Source: Longimicrobium sp.
Lineage (GTDB): Bacteria > Gemmatimonadota > Gemmatimonadetes > Longimicrobiales > Longimicrobiaceae
Length of the DNA stretch: 64,000 nucleotides
Assembly: GCA_036377595.1 (NCBI GenBank)
Contig: DASUYB010000015.1
Span: 32,648 to 96,647 of the forward strand
Direction: 5' to 3'
Position numbers and translations under genes: made by a program. Of this stretch, positions 41,771-50,011 are shown piece after piece (the stretch's first letter is position 1; each line of letters opens with the position of its first letter). The notes below the pieces were generated by a model. The model had not been told where the DNA came from. It did not search any database and was given only the letters and a program-made list of their open reading frames with translations.

Positions 41771-42640
41771 ATGAACGCGCTCGCACTCCTTCCGCTCCTC
41801 GCCTCGGCAGCCGTCGCCACCGATCCCGCGCCGCCGCGGCCGCCGCTGGTGCGCGTGGTGGCCACCAACTACGCGTTCCAGGCGCCGGAGACGTCGCCGG
41901 GCGGGCTCGTGACCGTGCGGCTGGTGAACCGCGGGCAGGAGCCGCACTACGCGCGCCTCCTGCGCCTGGCGCCGGGGAAGACGCTGGCGGACTTCGCGGC
42001 GCTGCGGCGGCAGGGGCGCGGCGCGGCCGACTGGCTCGTGCCCACGGGCGGCATCGCGCCGGTGTCGCCGGGCGACTCGGCGGACCTGACGCTGACGCTG
42101 GCGCCGGGGCGCTACCTCGTGATCTGCGGCTATCCCGGCCGCGAGGGCCGCCCGCACGTGGACATGGGGATGATGCGCGAGATCGTGATCGCCGCGGCGC
42201 CGCGGGCGCGGCCGGTGCAGCCGCGCGAGGACGTGCGCCTGCGGGTGACCGACGGCACGCTGGCGTGGTCCGAACCCCTGGCGGCCGGCCGGCACGTCGT
42301 CCAGGTGGAGAACGACGGCACGCAGATGCACCAGCTGCTGCTGGCGCGGCTGCCGGAGGGCACGACGCTGGAGGCCGAGAAGCGCTGGTTCGACGACTTC
42401 CGCGGCGAGCGCCCCGGCCGCCCCGCCGGCGGCGTGATCGAGCTGCGCCGCGGCGAGCGGGTGTGGCTGGCGCTGGACCTGCCGCCGGGCCGCTATGCCC
42501 TGCTCTGCCACGTCACCGGCCCCGACGGCCGCAACCACTTCCTCGCCGGCGAGGCGGTGGAGTTCACGATCCCGCGCGCTGAGTCGCCCCGTGTCGCGCG
42601 AACGGCGCGCCCCGGGCGGGCGCGCCGTTTTGCGTATTGA
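41771..42640 (+). CDS. Tandem cupredoxin-like protein
   Basis: A protein of 289 residues. A short hydrophobic start (ALALLPLLASAAVA) suggests export. Two cupredoxin-like beta domains follow: residues about 25-140 (NYAFQAPETSPGGLVTVRLV, PGRYLVICGYPG, HVDMGMM) and about 150-275 (QMHQLLLARL, PGRYALLCHVTGPDGRNHFL). In the first, His, Cys, His and Met stand in type-1 copper order; in the second the Met is not evident. Copper binding is inferred. The last 20 codons run through a perfect terminator-like hairpin, so the real end may be earlier (a TGA lies one frame off at 42579). Confidence 0.7.
   Translation: MNALALLPLLASAAVATDPAPPRPPLVRVVATNYAFQAPETSPGGLVTVRLVNRGQEPHYARLLRLAPGKTLADFAALRRQGRGAADWLVPTGGIAPVSPGDSADLTLTLAPGRYLVICGYPGREGRPHVDMGMMREIVIAAAPRARPVQPREDVRLRVTDGTLAWSEPLAAGRHVVQVENDGTQMHQLLLARLPEGTTLEAEKRWFDDFRGERPGRPAGGVIELRRGERVWLALDLPPGRYALLCHVTGPDGRNHFLAGEAVEFTIPRAESPRVARTARPGRARRFAY
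42601..42631 (+). terminator. Terminator hairpin inside the predicted end of the cupredoxin-like gene
   Basis: AACGGCGCGCCC (42601-42612) and GGGCGCGCCGTT (42618-42629) form a perfect 12-bp stem followed by TT. It overlaps the last codons of the open frame. Confidence 0.75.
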
Positions 42641-43071
42641 AGAAGCCTTCGCCGGGACTACCATCGAGACGTCATCCGAGTCTACCACCGCGATCCGCGT
42701 GACCCCACCACGGTTGACGCCTCGCGCAGTTCGCGAGCGGTGAGCTGCCACGTCCCGCACCGTTGATGGCGGCTCGGTCTGGCCGAACGGCGATCCCCAA
42801 TTTGGCCGCGTTCCACGATCTCCGACCCAACAAAGGCGGGCACGCTGTCGCGCCGGCCCCACATGTGGGGTAGCGTAGACCCGCCACACACCTTGAGGCA
42901 CAGCGCACGCGAACGGCGTACGAGGCCGAACTGCCTTGGGCCGACTGCTCGATAAGTAATGGTGCGTCAGGAGCGTTTCTTGGGCATAGCGATTGCTTGA
43001 TTAACTTTTTGTTCCCACGGCGGCGAAATGTGCGCAGGAAAATTTCTTTCCCTCACCGGAGACACACTATA
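42641..43071. other. Gene-free stretch
   Basis: 431 bp. Short open frames here lack ribosome sites and protein-like composition. The last 130 bases become AT-rich (TTGATTAACTTTTTGTTCCC) and probably hold the promoter of the 43072 gene. Confidence 0.4.
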
Positions 43072-43398
43072 ATGGCCATCATATTCGTGGATGTCTCGAC
43101 GTATCACGTGTACGCGCAGGGGGCCAACACTAAAGGTGTCCTGGCGTGGATCATCCTAGGAATCCCCAACGCGTTCGCCACGCTCATGTTCTATCAGGAC
43201 GGTGCGGAGATCCCGGCTAATAGCATATTCGTGAACGCCGGACAGCCTGCGTACACTGTGCGCTACCACTACGCCCAGTTCGCCGACGTACTGGATCTGC
43301 TGCGCAACGAAAAACCGATTAAGTTCGCCTTCAACGACCAAAGCCTGAGCGGGTACATCACCACGGGCGACGAACCGGTCGGCGAAGCCGAGGTCTGA
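43072..43398 (+). CDS. Small orphan protein of unknown function
   Basis: A protein of 108 residues from the ATG at 43072, with GGAGA about 10 bases upstream. No signal peptide. Sequence runs MAIIFVDVSTYHVYAQG, FATLMFYQDGAEIPANS, YHYAQFADVLDLLRNEKPIK and GYITTGDEPVGEAEV, an alpha/beta look without known motifs. Its GC is clearly lower than its neighbours and it is flanked by long gene-free space, which suggests recent arrival. A strong terminator follows. Confidence 0.65.
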   Translation: MAIIFVDVSTYHVYAQGANTKGVLAWIILGIPNAFATLMFYQDGAEIPANSIFVNAGQPAYTVRYHYAQFADVLDLLRNEKPIKFAFNDQSLSGYITTGDEPVGEAEV

Positions 43399-43717
43399 CT
43401 CAGATACACAGCCTCGGATGCCGCGCGTTGTGAACCTGTTGGATCACTCGAGGGAGCTAGCGAATAGAGCAGCCCGCCGGGGGAAGTATCCCGGCGGGCT
43501 GCTGTTAGTTGTAGTTGCTAAGGTGCTTCTCGCGGCTTCGATTTGTGTGAAGGTTGCGCGCCCACCTAGGAATTAGTGCCGCTTTCGTGCATCCTTGCCG
43601 GTTTCGACCGCATTCGCGTGATTTGCGAGCTTCCCATAGTTGTTCCGGCGGCCTCTTCAGCCGCCATTGAGACTGGCGGACGGGAATTCGAGACGGCGCG
43701 GGCAGGCCACCGGTTCC
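43399..43717. other. Gene-free stretch with a terminator
   Basis: Besides the hairpin at 43469 this 319-bp stretch has AT-richer sequence (GTTAGTTGTAGTTGCTAAGG) and a short palindrome GGCGGCCTCTTCAGCCGCC near 43648. No gene is seen. Confidence 0.4.
43469..43510 (+). terminator. Terminator after the small orphan gene
   Basis: A 13-bp perfect stem (GCAGCCCGCCGGG at 43469-43481 with 43490-43502), loop of 8, followed by TGTTAGTT. Confidence 0.85.
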
Positions 43718-44302
43718 TCAATATCCCCGCTTGAGGACGGCGGTGGCGTTGAAGGCGCGGAAGGCGAGGCCGAGCGAGATCAGGCACATCATCAGCGTGC
43801 GGGCGCTCGCGCCGCCGCCGAAGCCCTGCATCATCCCCGTCAGCTCGATGAACTGGTTAACCAGCATCAGGATGGCGATCGCGAGCAGCACCCCGCCCGC
43901 GAGCCGGCTCTTGCTCATCCGCAGCCACAGCGACACGCCGAAGACCAGCGCCGCGTCGAAGTAGAACGCTGGACTGTAGAAGAATCCGAGCAGCACGTTC
44001 AGCCCCGCGATCAGGAAGAAGATCCCGGTGCACAGGTCGATGGCGTCGTTGGCCTCCTCGGCGTTGTCGACCGAGCCGAAGATGCGCTCGAAGCCGCGCT
44101 TGGCCGGGCGGTTGAGCGTCGCCGAGCCGCGCGCCAGCGCCGTCATCCCGCTGTACGCGGTGATCGGCACGCGGAAGGTGTCGTGCGAGCCGTCGGGGAG
44201 CGCCACCCACTGCATCACCGGGTTCATGATGCCGCAGTGCGGGCAGGACCGGGACGTGACCTGAGTCTGCTGGCCGCAGTCGCGGCACGGCTTGGTGTCC
44301 AT
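43718..44302 (-). CDS. Zinc-ribbon membrane protein
   Basis: A protein of 194 residues. An N-terminal zinc ribbon (CRDCGQQTQVTSRSCPHCG, residues 5-23) is followed by a soluble stretch and about four transmembrane helices (GIFFLIAGLNVLLGFFYS, FYFDAALVFGVSLWLRM, GGVLLAIAILMLVNQFI, LMMCLISLGLAFRAF). Such ribbon-plus-helices proteins are common and mostly uncharacterised. The start MDTKPCRDCG at 44302 puts the ribbon at the N-terminus; an upstream extension lacks support. Confidence 0.7.
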   Translation of the reverse strand: MDTKPCRDCGQQTQVTSRSCPHCGIMNPVMQWVALPDGSHDTFRVPITAYSGMTALARGSATLNRPAKRGFERIFGSVDNAEEANDAIDLCTGIFFLIAGLNVLLGFFYSPAFYFDAALVFGVSLWLRMSKSRLAGGVLLAIAILMLVNQFIELTGMMQGFGGGASARTLMMCLISLGLAFRAFNATAVLKRGY

Positions 44303-44404
44303 TACGGAGATTGGGAGAAGATGGGAACTGGAAACGGCTTTGGCGGGAACATCTGACAGCAAGCTAATCACTCCGGACGTCAATTGCAAGCACGATGTGA
44401 CATT

Positions 44405-46321
44405 CTACGTCTCGATCGATTGATTCGTCTCCCCCTCCTCTTCCGCCTCCTCCTGCGGCGCGGGGGCGAGCACGACGGCGGTCTCGCCGGGGAGGAGCCA
44501 GCCGCCGCCGGGCGTCTCCACCGGCGGCGTTCCCGCGCCGTCGTATTCGGGGGATTCGCTCGACCACACCGTCTCCCAGCGCATCCCGGGCGGCGGCGCG
44601 AGCAGCGGCTCGGGCGCGGGGGCGAGATCGACCTGCGTGCCGAGGTTGACGACCAGCAGCCGGTCTCCATCCTCGTGCAGGAAGCGCAGGCAGAGCGCGG
44701 CGGGGCCGAGCACCGCGCCGTGCATCCGCGCCGCGTCCTGCGCGGCGAAGGCGGACGTCTCGCGGCGCAGGCGCAGGAGGTCGCGGTGGAGCGCGTACGC
44801 CGCCGCGTTGGTCTCGCGCTCGTGGAGATCCAGCTTGCACGCCTCGAATGTCGCCCGGTCCGCGGGGTCGGGGATGCGCGCCTGCATCTCCGGCGCGGCG
44901 ATGCTGGGGAGCTGCGCCAGGAACTCCTTCCGCCCGGCGTACACCTTCTCCGCCAGCTCTGGCTCGTGGTCGGCGAAGTAGACCCAGCGCGCGCTGGCGG
45001 CGAACTCCTGCCCCATGAACAGCATCGGCGTGCCGGGCATCAGCAGCGCCAGCGCCGTCATCGCCCGCACCCGCGGGGGCGAGGCGAGCTGGTGGATGCG
45101 CTTCCCCGAATCGCTGTTCGCGACCTGGTCGTGGTTCTGGATGAAGGTGACGAACGCGTGCGCGGGGACGCCGAACGACGGGGTGCCGCGGCGCTGCTTC
45201 TGCCACCCGTAGCGCTGCCCCTGGAAGAGGAACCCCCACTTCGCGGCGGAAACGAGCTCCTGCGGCGTGCCGCGGTAGTCCGAGTAGTACGCCTCCGCGC
45301 GGCCGGTGAGCGCCACCATCGCCGCGTGGTGGAAGTCGTCGTTCCACATCGCGTCCAGCCCCCATCCTCCCTCGCCGGCGGGGCGGACGAGCACGGTCTC
45401 CTGCGGCTCGTTCTCGGCGACGATGAAGAGGGTGCGCGTCGCGGCGGCCTCGCGCGCGGCCCGCGCCAGCTCGGCGACGACGTGGCGGGGCTCGCGGTCG
45501 TAGATGTTCTGCGTGGCGTCAAGCCGCAGCCCGTCGAGGTGGAACTCGCGGATCCAGTACGCGGCGTTCTGGACGTAGAACTCGCGCACCGGGCCGGAGC
45601 CGGGGCCGTAGAAGTTGACGGGATCGCCCCACTCCGTCTCGTGGCGGTCGGTGAACCAGCTGTCGCCGAACTCGGTGAGGTAGTTGCCGTCCGGCCCCAG
45701 GTGGTTGTAGACGACGTCGAGGATGACGCCCATCCCCGCCGCGTGCGCCCGGTCCACGAAGCGGCGGAAGTGGTCGGGGCGGCCGTAGAGACGCGTGGGC
45801 GCGTACAGGTCCACCCCGTCGTATCCCCACCCGAACTCGCCGGGGAACTCGGCGACGGGCATCACCTCGAGCAGCGTGATCCCCAACCTCGCCAGCTGAG
45901 GAAGCTGCTCCGCCGCCGCGGCCCACGTCCCCTCGGGCGTGAAGCAGCCCACGTGCAGCTCGTAGATCACCTGCCCCTTCGCCGGCACGCCGCGCCACTC
46001 GCCGTCCGTCCAGGCGAAGGAATCGGGATCGACCACCTCCGACGGCCCGTGCGGCCCCGCTGGCTGGAAGCGCGAGGCGGGATCGGGAAAGGCGTCGCCG
46101 CCGTCCAGGCGGTAGCGGTAGAGCGTCCCCGCCGCGGCGGAAGCGACGGCGCCGGAGAACCAGCCGTCTCCCTCCGCCCGCAGCGCGGACGGGGCGGCAC
46201 CCGCGCCTGGGCCGCCCTCGATCACCACCTCCACGCGGCTGCGCTTGGGCGCCCAGACGCGAAAGTGCACGCCGCCGGCCGGGAGCACCTCGGCCCCGGC
46301 GGACAGCCGGCGCTGCGCCAT
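44405..46321 (-). CDS. treZ: Malto-oligosyltrehalose trehalohydrolase
   Basis: A protein of 638 residues. TreZ (GH13) releases trehalose from maltooligosyl-trehalose. An N-terminal CBM48-like domain (VHFRVWAPKRSRVEVVIEGG) precedes the barrel. The nucleophile Asp lies in LDGLRLDATQNIYD, the acid Glu in IVAENEPQETVLVRP and the third Asp in FIQNHDQVANSDSG. GWGYDGVDLYAPTRLYG and PGTPMLFMGQEFAASARWVYF are typical of TreZ over branching enzyme. The ATG at 46321 (MAQRRL) has GGGAG 7 bases upstream; an ATG two codons earlier lacks spacing. The partner treY is not in the window. Confidence 0.88.
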   Translation of the reverse strand: MAQRRLSAGAEVLPAGGVHFRVWAPKRSRVEVVIEGGPGAGAAPSALRAEGDGWFSGAVASAAAGTLYRYRLDGGDAFPDPASRFQPAGPHGPSEVVDPDSFAWTDGEWRGVPAKGQVIYELHVGCFTPEGTWAAAAEQLPQLARLGITLLEVMPVAEFPGEFGWGYDGVDLYAPTRLYGRPDHFRRFVDRAHAAGMGVILDVVYNHLGPDGNYLTEFGDSWFTDRHETEWGDPVNFYGPGSGPVREFYVQNAAYWIREFHLDGLRLDATQNIYDREPRHVVAELARAAREAAATRTLFIVAENEPQETVLVRPAGEGGWGLDAMWNDDFHHAAMVALTGRAEAYYSDYRGTPQELVSAAKWGFLFQGQRYGWQKQRRGTPSFGVPAHAFVTFIQNHDQVANSDSGKRIHQLASPPRVRAMTALALLMPGTPMLFMGQEFAASARWVYFADHEPELAEKVYAGRKEFLAQLPSIAAPEMQARIPDPADRATFEACKLDLHERETNAAAYALHRDLLRLRRETSAFAAQDAARMHGAVLGPAALCLRFLHEDGDRLLVVNLGTQVDLAPAPEPLLAPPPGMRWETVWSSESPEYDGAGTPPVETPGGGWLLPGETAVVLAPAPQEEAEEEGETNQSIET

Positions 46322-46423
46322 CTCCATCTCCCGTTCCGAACGATCGATACCGGCACGAACGGGCGGCGCGGTACGCAGGTTCGGTACCGAGGGCGGAGCT
46401 GCTACAGGACAACGCCGTTCTGG

Positions 46424-46598
46424 GGACGGGCGGCTGAAGCCGCGGCTGGAACATTGGAAAGCCTCGCAAACTGCGCGAGGCTTCGACTGCACGCGGGCGA
46501 TGCGGCGGCGCGGGTGGCTGTCCACCGGCAAGGCCGCCGATCCGCAGCCTGCGCAGCAGGCTTCCCAATGTTCCAGCCGCGGGTTTACCCGCCCGTCG
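46424..46598. repeat. Long inverted repeat of 40-bp arms
   Basis: Arm 46425-46464 (starting ACGGGCGGCTGAAGCCGCGG) and arm 46559-46598 (ending CCGCGGGTTTACCCGCCCGT) are inverted copies with only about five or six mismatches. Smaller palindromes (GCCTCGC/GCGAGGC and GCCTGCGCAGCAGGC) lie between. It fills the 309-bp gap between the amine oxidase end and the treZ start, so it could fold in the oxidase mRNA 3' end. Confidence 0.75.
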
Positions 46599-46630
46599 GA
46601 TGCGCGGACGCCCGGTGTGTCACCCGCCGC

Positions 46631-47953
46631 CTACGACAGCGTCTCGAGGATCTCCTTCGCGGCGCGGTAGCCGGAGCGGATGGCGCCGTCGACGGTGCCG
46701 TTCCAGCCGTCCGTCGCGGTGGCCTCGCCGGCGAAGAAGAGGGTGGCGTCGACCGGCTCGGCCAGCGCCTGCTGCGCGGGGAGCGCGCCCGCGGGAACCC
46801 AGGTGTACGCGCCGCGGGCGAACGGGTCGTGGTGCCAGTCGTGGCGGCGCCAGTCCACCACCTCGGCCTGCACGCGCGCGGGCGGCACGCCCAGCATCTT
46901 CGCGAGCGCGTCGAGCGCCTGCGCCGCAGGGTCGCCGCCGCGCGCGAGGAAGCGGTCGGCCGCGCCGCCCCCCGCCCACGCCGTCAGCACCGGCGCGCCC
47001 ACCGGCGACGGCGTCCACCACGCGGGCACGTCTTCCATGGTCATGAAGAACTTGCGCTCGCGCGCGCCCTCGTCATCCCCCCGCCACTCCAGCACCTCGT
47101 CCCAGAACGCCTCGCGGAAGCGCAAGATCACCTTCACCACGTGCCCCATCTCCAGCTGCGACACGATCTCCCGCTTCCCGTCGAGTGATGGGGAGAAGGC
47201 GATGGCGCCCTGGCTCCCCTCCTTCGCCTGCAGCACGCCGAGGGGGACGGTGACCAGCACGCGCCGTGCGGCGACCGGCTCCAGCTCCGCGCCAAAGCGG
47301 GAGCGGACGCGGATCTCCGCGTGGCCGCGCCGCCATTCGACCGTGTGGACGGCGCCGGCGAGCCGCATCTCGCACCGTCCCGCGAGGCGCGCGGCGAGGC
47401 CGCGGACGGCCAGGTCGAAGCCGCCGAGCGGGTGCCAGCGCACCAGCCCGCCGCCCCCGCCCGAGCCCTTGATCGTCCTCGCCAGCCAGTGGACGCCGAC
47501 GCGGTCCACGTCCGAGGCGTGGAAGCCCTCGACGTAGCGCTCGATCAGCGCGTGGACGTGCGGCTCCACGTCGGGGCAGCAGTCGCGCAGCCACGCGCGG
47601 AAGGGCTGGTCGCGCTCGGGCGGCGGGTCGAGCCGGCGGAGGATGCCCACCACGGCATCGTCGTAATCCAGGCACCGCGCGACGCCGTCCGCCACCTCCC
47701 ACTGGCCGCCGGAGCTGCGGTACGCGGCGCCGCCCATCGAGCGGATGGCGTCGAAGGCGGGGCCGGGAACGTCGACGAACTCGGCGCCGAGCTCCACCGG
47801 CAGGGGGTGGGCGGGGTCGTGCAGCGAGTGGATGCGCCCGCCCAGCCGTCCCCGCGCCTCCAGCAGCACCACGTCGGCGCCGCCGTCCGCCAGCGCGCCC
47901 GCCGCCGCCAGCCCGGAAACACCGCCGCCGATCACCGCCACGTCCCGCATCAT
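46631..47953 (-). CDS. FAD-dependent flavin monoamine oxidase family protein
   Basis: A protein of 440 residues. The N-terminal Rossmann motif VAVIGGGVSGLAAAGALADG and VVLLEARGRLGGR bind the ADP part of FAD. The C-terminal LFFAGEATATDGWNGTVDGA is the second FAD signature of amine oxidases. A middle substrate domain has WHPLGGFDLAVRGLAARL. It should oxidise an amine or a related substrate; which one is not clear. Start at 47953 or 47950 (two ATGs), preceded by GGGGGG; a heptamer repeat begins just upstream. Confidence 0.87.
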   Translation of the reverse strand: MMRDVAVIGGGVSGLAAAGALADGGADVVLLEARGRLGGRIHSLHDPAHPLPVELGAEFVDVPGPAFDAIRSMGGAAYRSSGGQWEVADGVARCLDYDDAVVGILRRLDPPPERDQPFRAWLRDCCPDVEPHVHALIERYVEGFHASDVDRVGVHWLARTIKGSGGGGGLVRWHPLGGFDLAVRGLAARLAGRCEMRLAGAVHTVEWRRGHAEIRVRSRFGAELEPVAARRVLVTVPLGVLQAKEGSQGAIAFSPSLDGKREIVSQLEMGHVVKVILRFREAFWDEVLEWRGDDEGARERKFFMTMEDVPAWWTPSPVGAPVLTAWAGGGAADRFLARGGDPAAQALDALAKMLGVPPARVQAEVVDWRRHDWHHDPFARGAYTWVPAGALPAQQALAEPVDATLFFAGEATATDGWNGTVDGAIRSGYRAAKEILETLS

Positions 47954-47958
47954 CCCCC

Positions 47959-47986
47959 CAGTGCCCAGTGCCCAGTGCCCAGTGAC
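47959..47986. repeat. Heptamer tandem repeat before the amine oxidase start
   Basis: CAGTGCC in three full copies plus CAGTG. On the coding strand it reads as GGGCACT units just before the GGGGGG ribosome site. The same heptamer in the other orientation stands at 48699. Confidence 0.8.
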
Positions 47987-48040
47987 GGGTAGATAACACG
48001 GGCGCCGCCTCCCGGCGAGGGAGACGGCGCAAAAAGACGA

Positions 48041-48330
48041 GGGGAACCGGGGCCCACCCCCCGATCCCCCTCGCCCGGGCCGCACGGCTTGCGCCCGCGC
48101 GGCTTTGTGAGTCGGGTGAGAGAAACCGGGGCCCACCCCCCAGCCCCCTCACCCGCCGCGCGGCTTGCGCCGACGCGGACCTGGTTTGCGGGGAAACCGG
48201 GGCCCACCCCCCGGCCCCCCGCAGCACCGGCCCGCTTGCGCAGGCGCGGCGCATCTATGGGTGGTGAGGAGACGCGAGGCCCACCCCCCGGCCCCCTCAC
48301 CCGAACCGCGGCGGCTCTCACCGCGCGCGG
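48041..48330. repeat. Four imperfect direct repeats of 71-81 bp
   Basis: Units begin at about 48045, 48124, 48195 and 48276 with AACCGGGGCCCACCCCCC (last copy GAGGCCCACCCCCC) and continue with CCCCCTCACCCG-like and GCGGCTTGCGC-like blocks. The spacing varies, so it is not a CRISPR array. It lies in the 786-bp space between the amine oxidase start and the histidine kinase end. Confidence 0.75.
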
Positions 48331-48470
48331 ATCGTTTGTCACGTTCTGCGCACAAACCTATTCGCGGTAGCTGTCAGGGAGATTACAGGAGGGGCAGAAA
48401 GATTACGGGAGGATTAGGAGGGTTGATCTGCGGGAAGAGGGGGTGATTTCCCCAGGTTGGGATGCCCGGG

Positions 48471-48540
48471 CCAGCCACCCCGGGTTGAAACCCGGGGCTG
48501 GAAAATCAAGAAGTCCGCCTTCGCGGACTCCGGTCCCAAT
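48471..48540. repeat. Two-hairpin dispersed element (with the one at 5888)
   Basis: CCAGCCACCCCGGGTTG pairs with AACCCGGGGCTGG, then AAAATCAAGA, then the palindrome AGTCCGCCTTCGCGGACT. Same order of parts as at 5888. Confidence 0.55.
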
Positions 48541-48607
48541 CACCGTTGTGAGTTGCAGCCTTTGGTGCGGCACGAAATCGACCGCCCGCGCGAATGCAGA
48601 CGTACAA

Positions 48608-48630
48608 CCCTCTCCCGGTACGGGAGAGGG
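48608..48630 (-). terminator. Hairpin downstream of the histidine kinase gene
   Basis: CCCTCTCCCG (48608-48617) and CGGGAGAGGG (48621-48630) with a 3-base loop, about 110 bases past the kinase stop on the minus strand. Confidence 0.5.
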
Positions 48631-48698
48631 TGGCGAGCCCCAGCGAGCCGGGGAGAGGGCGGGATGCCGGCGCCGCGCGGGGATGCCTCTCGCCGCGC

Positions 48699-48729
48699 AC
48701 TGGGCACTGGGCACTGGGCACTGGGCACT
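48699..48729. repeat. Heptamer tandem repeat after the histidine kinase gene
   Basis: ACTGGGC four times plus ACT, starting 11 bases past the kinase stop. It is the same unit as at 47959 in inverted orientation. Confidence 0.8.
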
Positions 48730-48739
48730 TCGGTGTTGA

Positions 48740-50011
48740 TCATCCCGCCGCCGGAAAGACGAGCGTCACCCGCGTCCCCCGCCCCGCCTGCGAGTCCACG
48801 TCGATCGTCGCCCCGTGCTGGTCCACGATGCGGCGGGCGATGGAGAGGCCCAGCCCCGCGCCCTCGGTCAGCCCGCGCGCCTCCTCGCCGCGGTAGAAGC
48901 GCTCGAACACGTGCGGCAGCTCTCCCGGCGCGATGCCGATCCCCGTGTCGGCCACCACCACCGTGGGCGAGCCGCCGCGCGAGTGCACGTCCACCGTCAC
49001 CTCGCCGCCTTCGGCCGTGTACTTCACCGCGTTCTGCATCACGATCATCAGCAGCTGGCGCAGCAGCGGCGCATCGCCCACCACCTTCGCCTCGTCGAAC
49101 TCGCCCACCTTCAGCCGCACCCCGCGCGTCTCGGCCAGCACCCCGGCGGCGGCGGCGGCGTCGCTCACCAGGTCGTCGAGGTAGACCGGCTCCTCGACCA
49201 CCGGGCGGACGCCCGACTCCACCCGCGCCAGGATCAGCAGGTCGTCGACGATGCGCCCCATCACCTCCGCCTCGCGGCCGATGTCGAGGAGCGCGGCGCG
49301 GTACTCCTCGGGCGCGCGCTCGCGCTGCACCGCCACCTCCGCGCGCACGCGCAGCACCGAGACGGGGGTGCGCAGCTCGTGCGCGGCGTCGGCGGTGAAG
49401 CGGCGCATGTACTCGTACGTCTCCTCCACCGGCCGCACCGAGAGCGCGGCCAGGTAGTGCCCCAGGATGGCCACCCCCACCAGCGCGGCGAAGGCGCCGA
49501 CGACGAACGTCTCGATCAGCCGCAGCGACTGCGCCTCGATCTGCGCCAGGTCGGCCACCGCGACGGCCACGTACGGCCGCCGGTTGGCCAGCGCGAAGCG
49601 GAGCGCGTGCACCCGCCACTCGCCCGCGCCGGCGCGGTAGCCGCGGTCGGCGCTCCCCAGCCGCAGCGCGGCCCGCGCGGCGTCGCGCACCTCGCGCTCC
49701 ACGGTGTCGCCGGTCACCACCCGGCCGGCCGAATCGAGCAGGTACAGCTCGCTCCCGGGCACCTCCATCTCCTGCACCGCGTCGAGCGCCGCCTCGTCGG
49801 AGGGGATGCCGTCGCTCTCCATGATCTGCGCGGCGCGCACCACCTCGTTGGTGGCGGCGTGCAGGGTGCGGGTGAGCTGCACCTCGACCTCGCGGCTGGT
49901 CACCCAGTACATCCCCCCGCCCACCACCAGCAGGATGGCGGCGAAGCTGAGCGTATACCACGCCGTCAGCCGGTGCCGCAGCCGGCGCAGCGGCGCGCGC
50001 ATGTGGTTCAT
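48740..50011 (-). CDS. Sensor histidine kinase
   Basis: A protein of 423 residues. Transmembrane helix 1 at about 16-37, a sensor region of about 130 residues outside, helix 2 at about 166-188, then HisKA with the phosphorylated His211 (FTADAAHELRTPVSVLR). The ATP-binding part has QNAVKYTAEGG (N box), VVADTGIGIAP (G1) and GAGLGLSIARRIV (G2). No clear HAMP is seen between helix 2 and HisKA. The ATG overlaps the regulator stop in ATGA, so kinase and regulator are co-translated. The signal is unknown. Confidence 0.93.
   Translation of the reverse strand: MNHMRAPLRRLRHRLTAWYTLSFAAILLVVGGGMYWVTSREVEVQLTRTLHAATNEVVRAAQIMESDGIPSDEAALDAVQEMEVPGSELYLLDSAGRVVTGDTVEREVRDAARAALRLGSADRGYRAGAGEWRVHALRFALANRRPYVAVAVADLAQIEAQSLRLIETFVVGAFAALVGVAILGHYLAALSVRPVEETYEYMRRFTADAAHELRTPVSVLRVRAEVAVQRERAPEEYRAALLDIGREAEVMGRIVDDLLILARVESGVRPVVEEPVYLDDLVSDAAAAAGVLAETRGVRLKVGEFDEAKVVGDAPLLRQLLMIVMQNAVKYTAEGGEVTVDVHSRGGSPTVVVADTGIGIAPGELPHVFERFYRGEEARGLTEGAGLGLSIARRIVDQHGATIDVDSQAGRGTRVTLVFPAAG

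Noticed and set aside
42672..42908. Minus-strand short open frame in the gap after the cupredoxin-like gene
   Set aside because: No ribosome site, no recognisable motif, composition typical of random high-GC sequence.
48041..48330. Possible CRISPR array
   Set aside because: Repeats are long, imperfect and spaced 71, 79 and 81 bp without constant repeat and spacer sizes; no cas gene is present.
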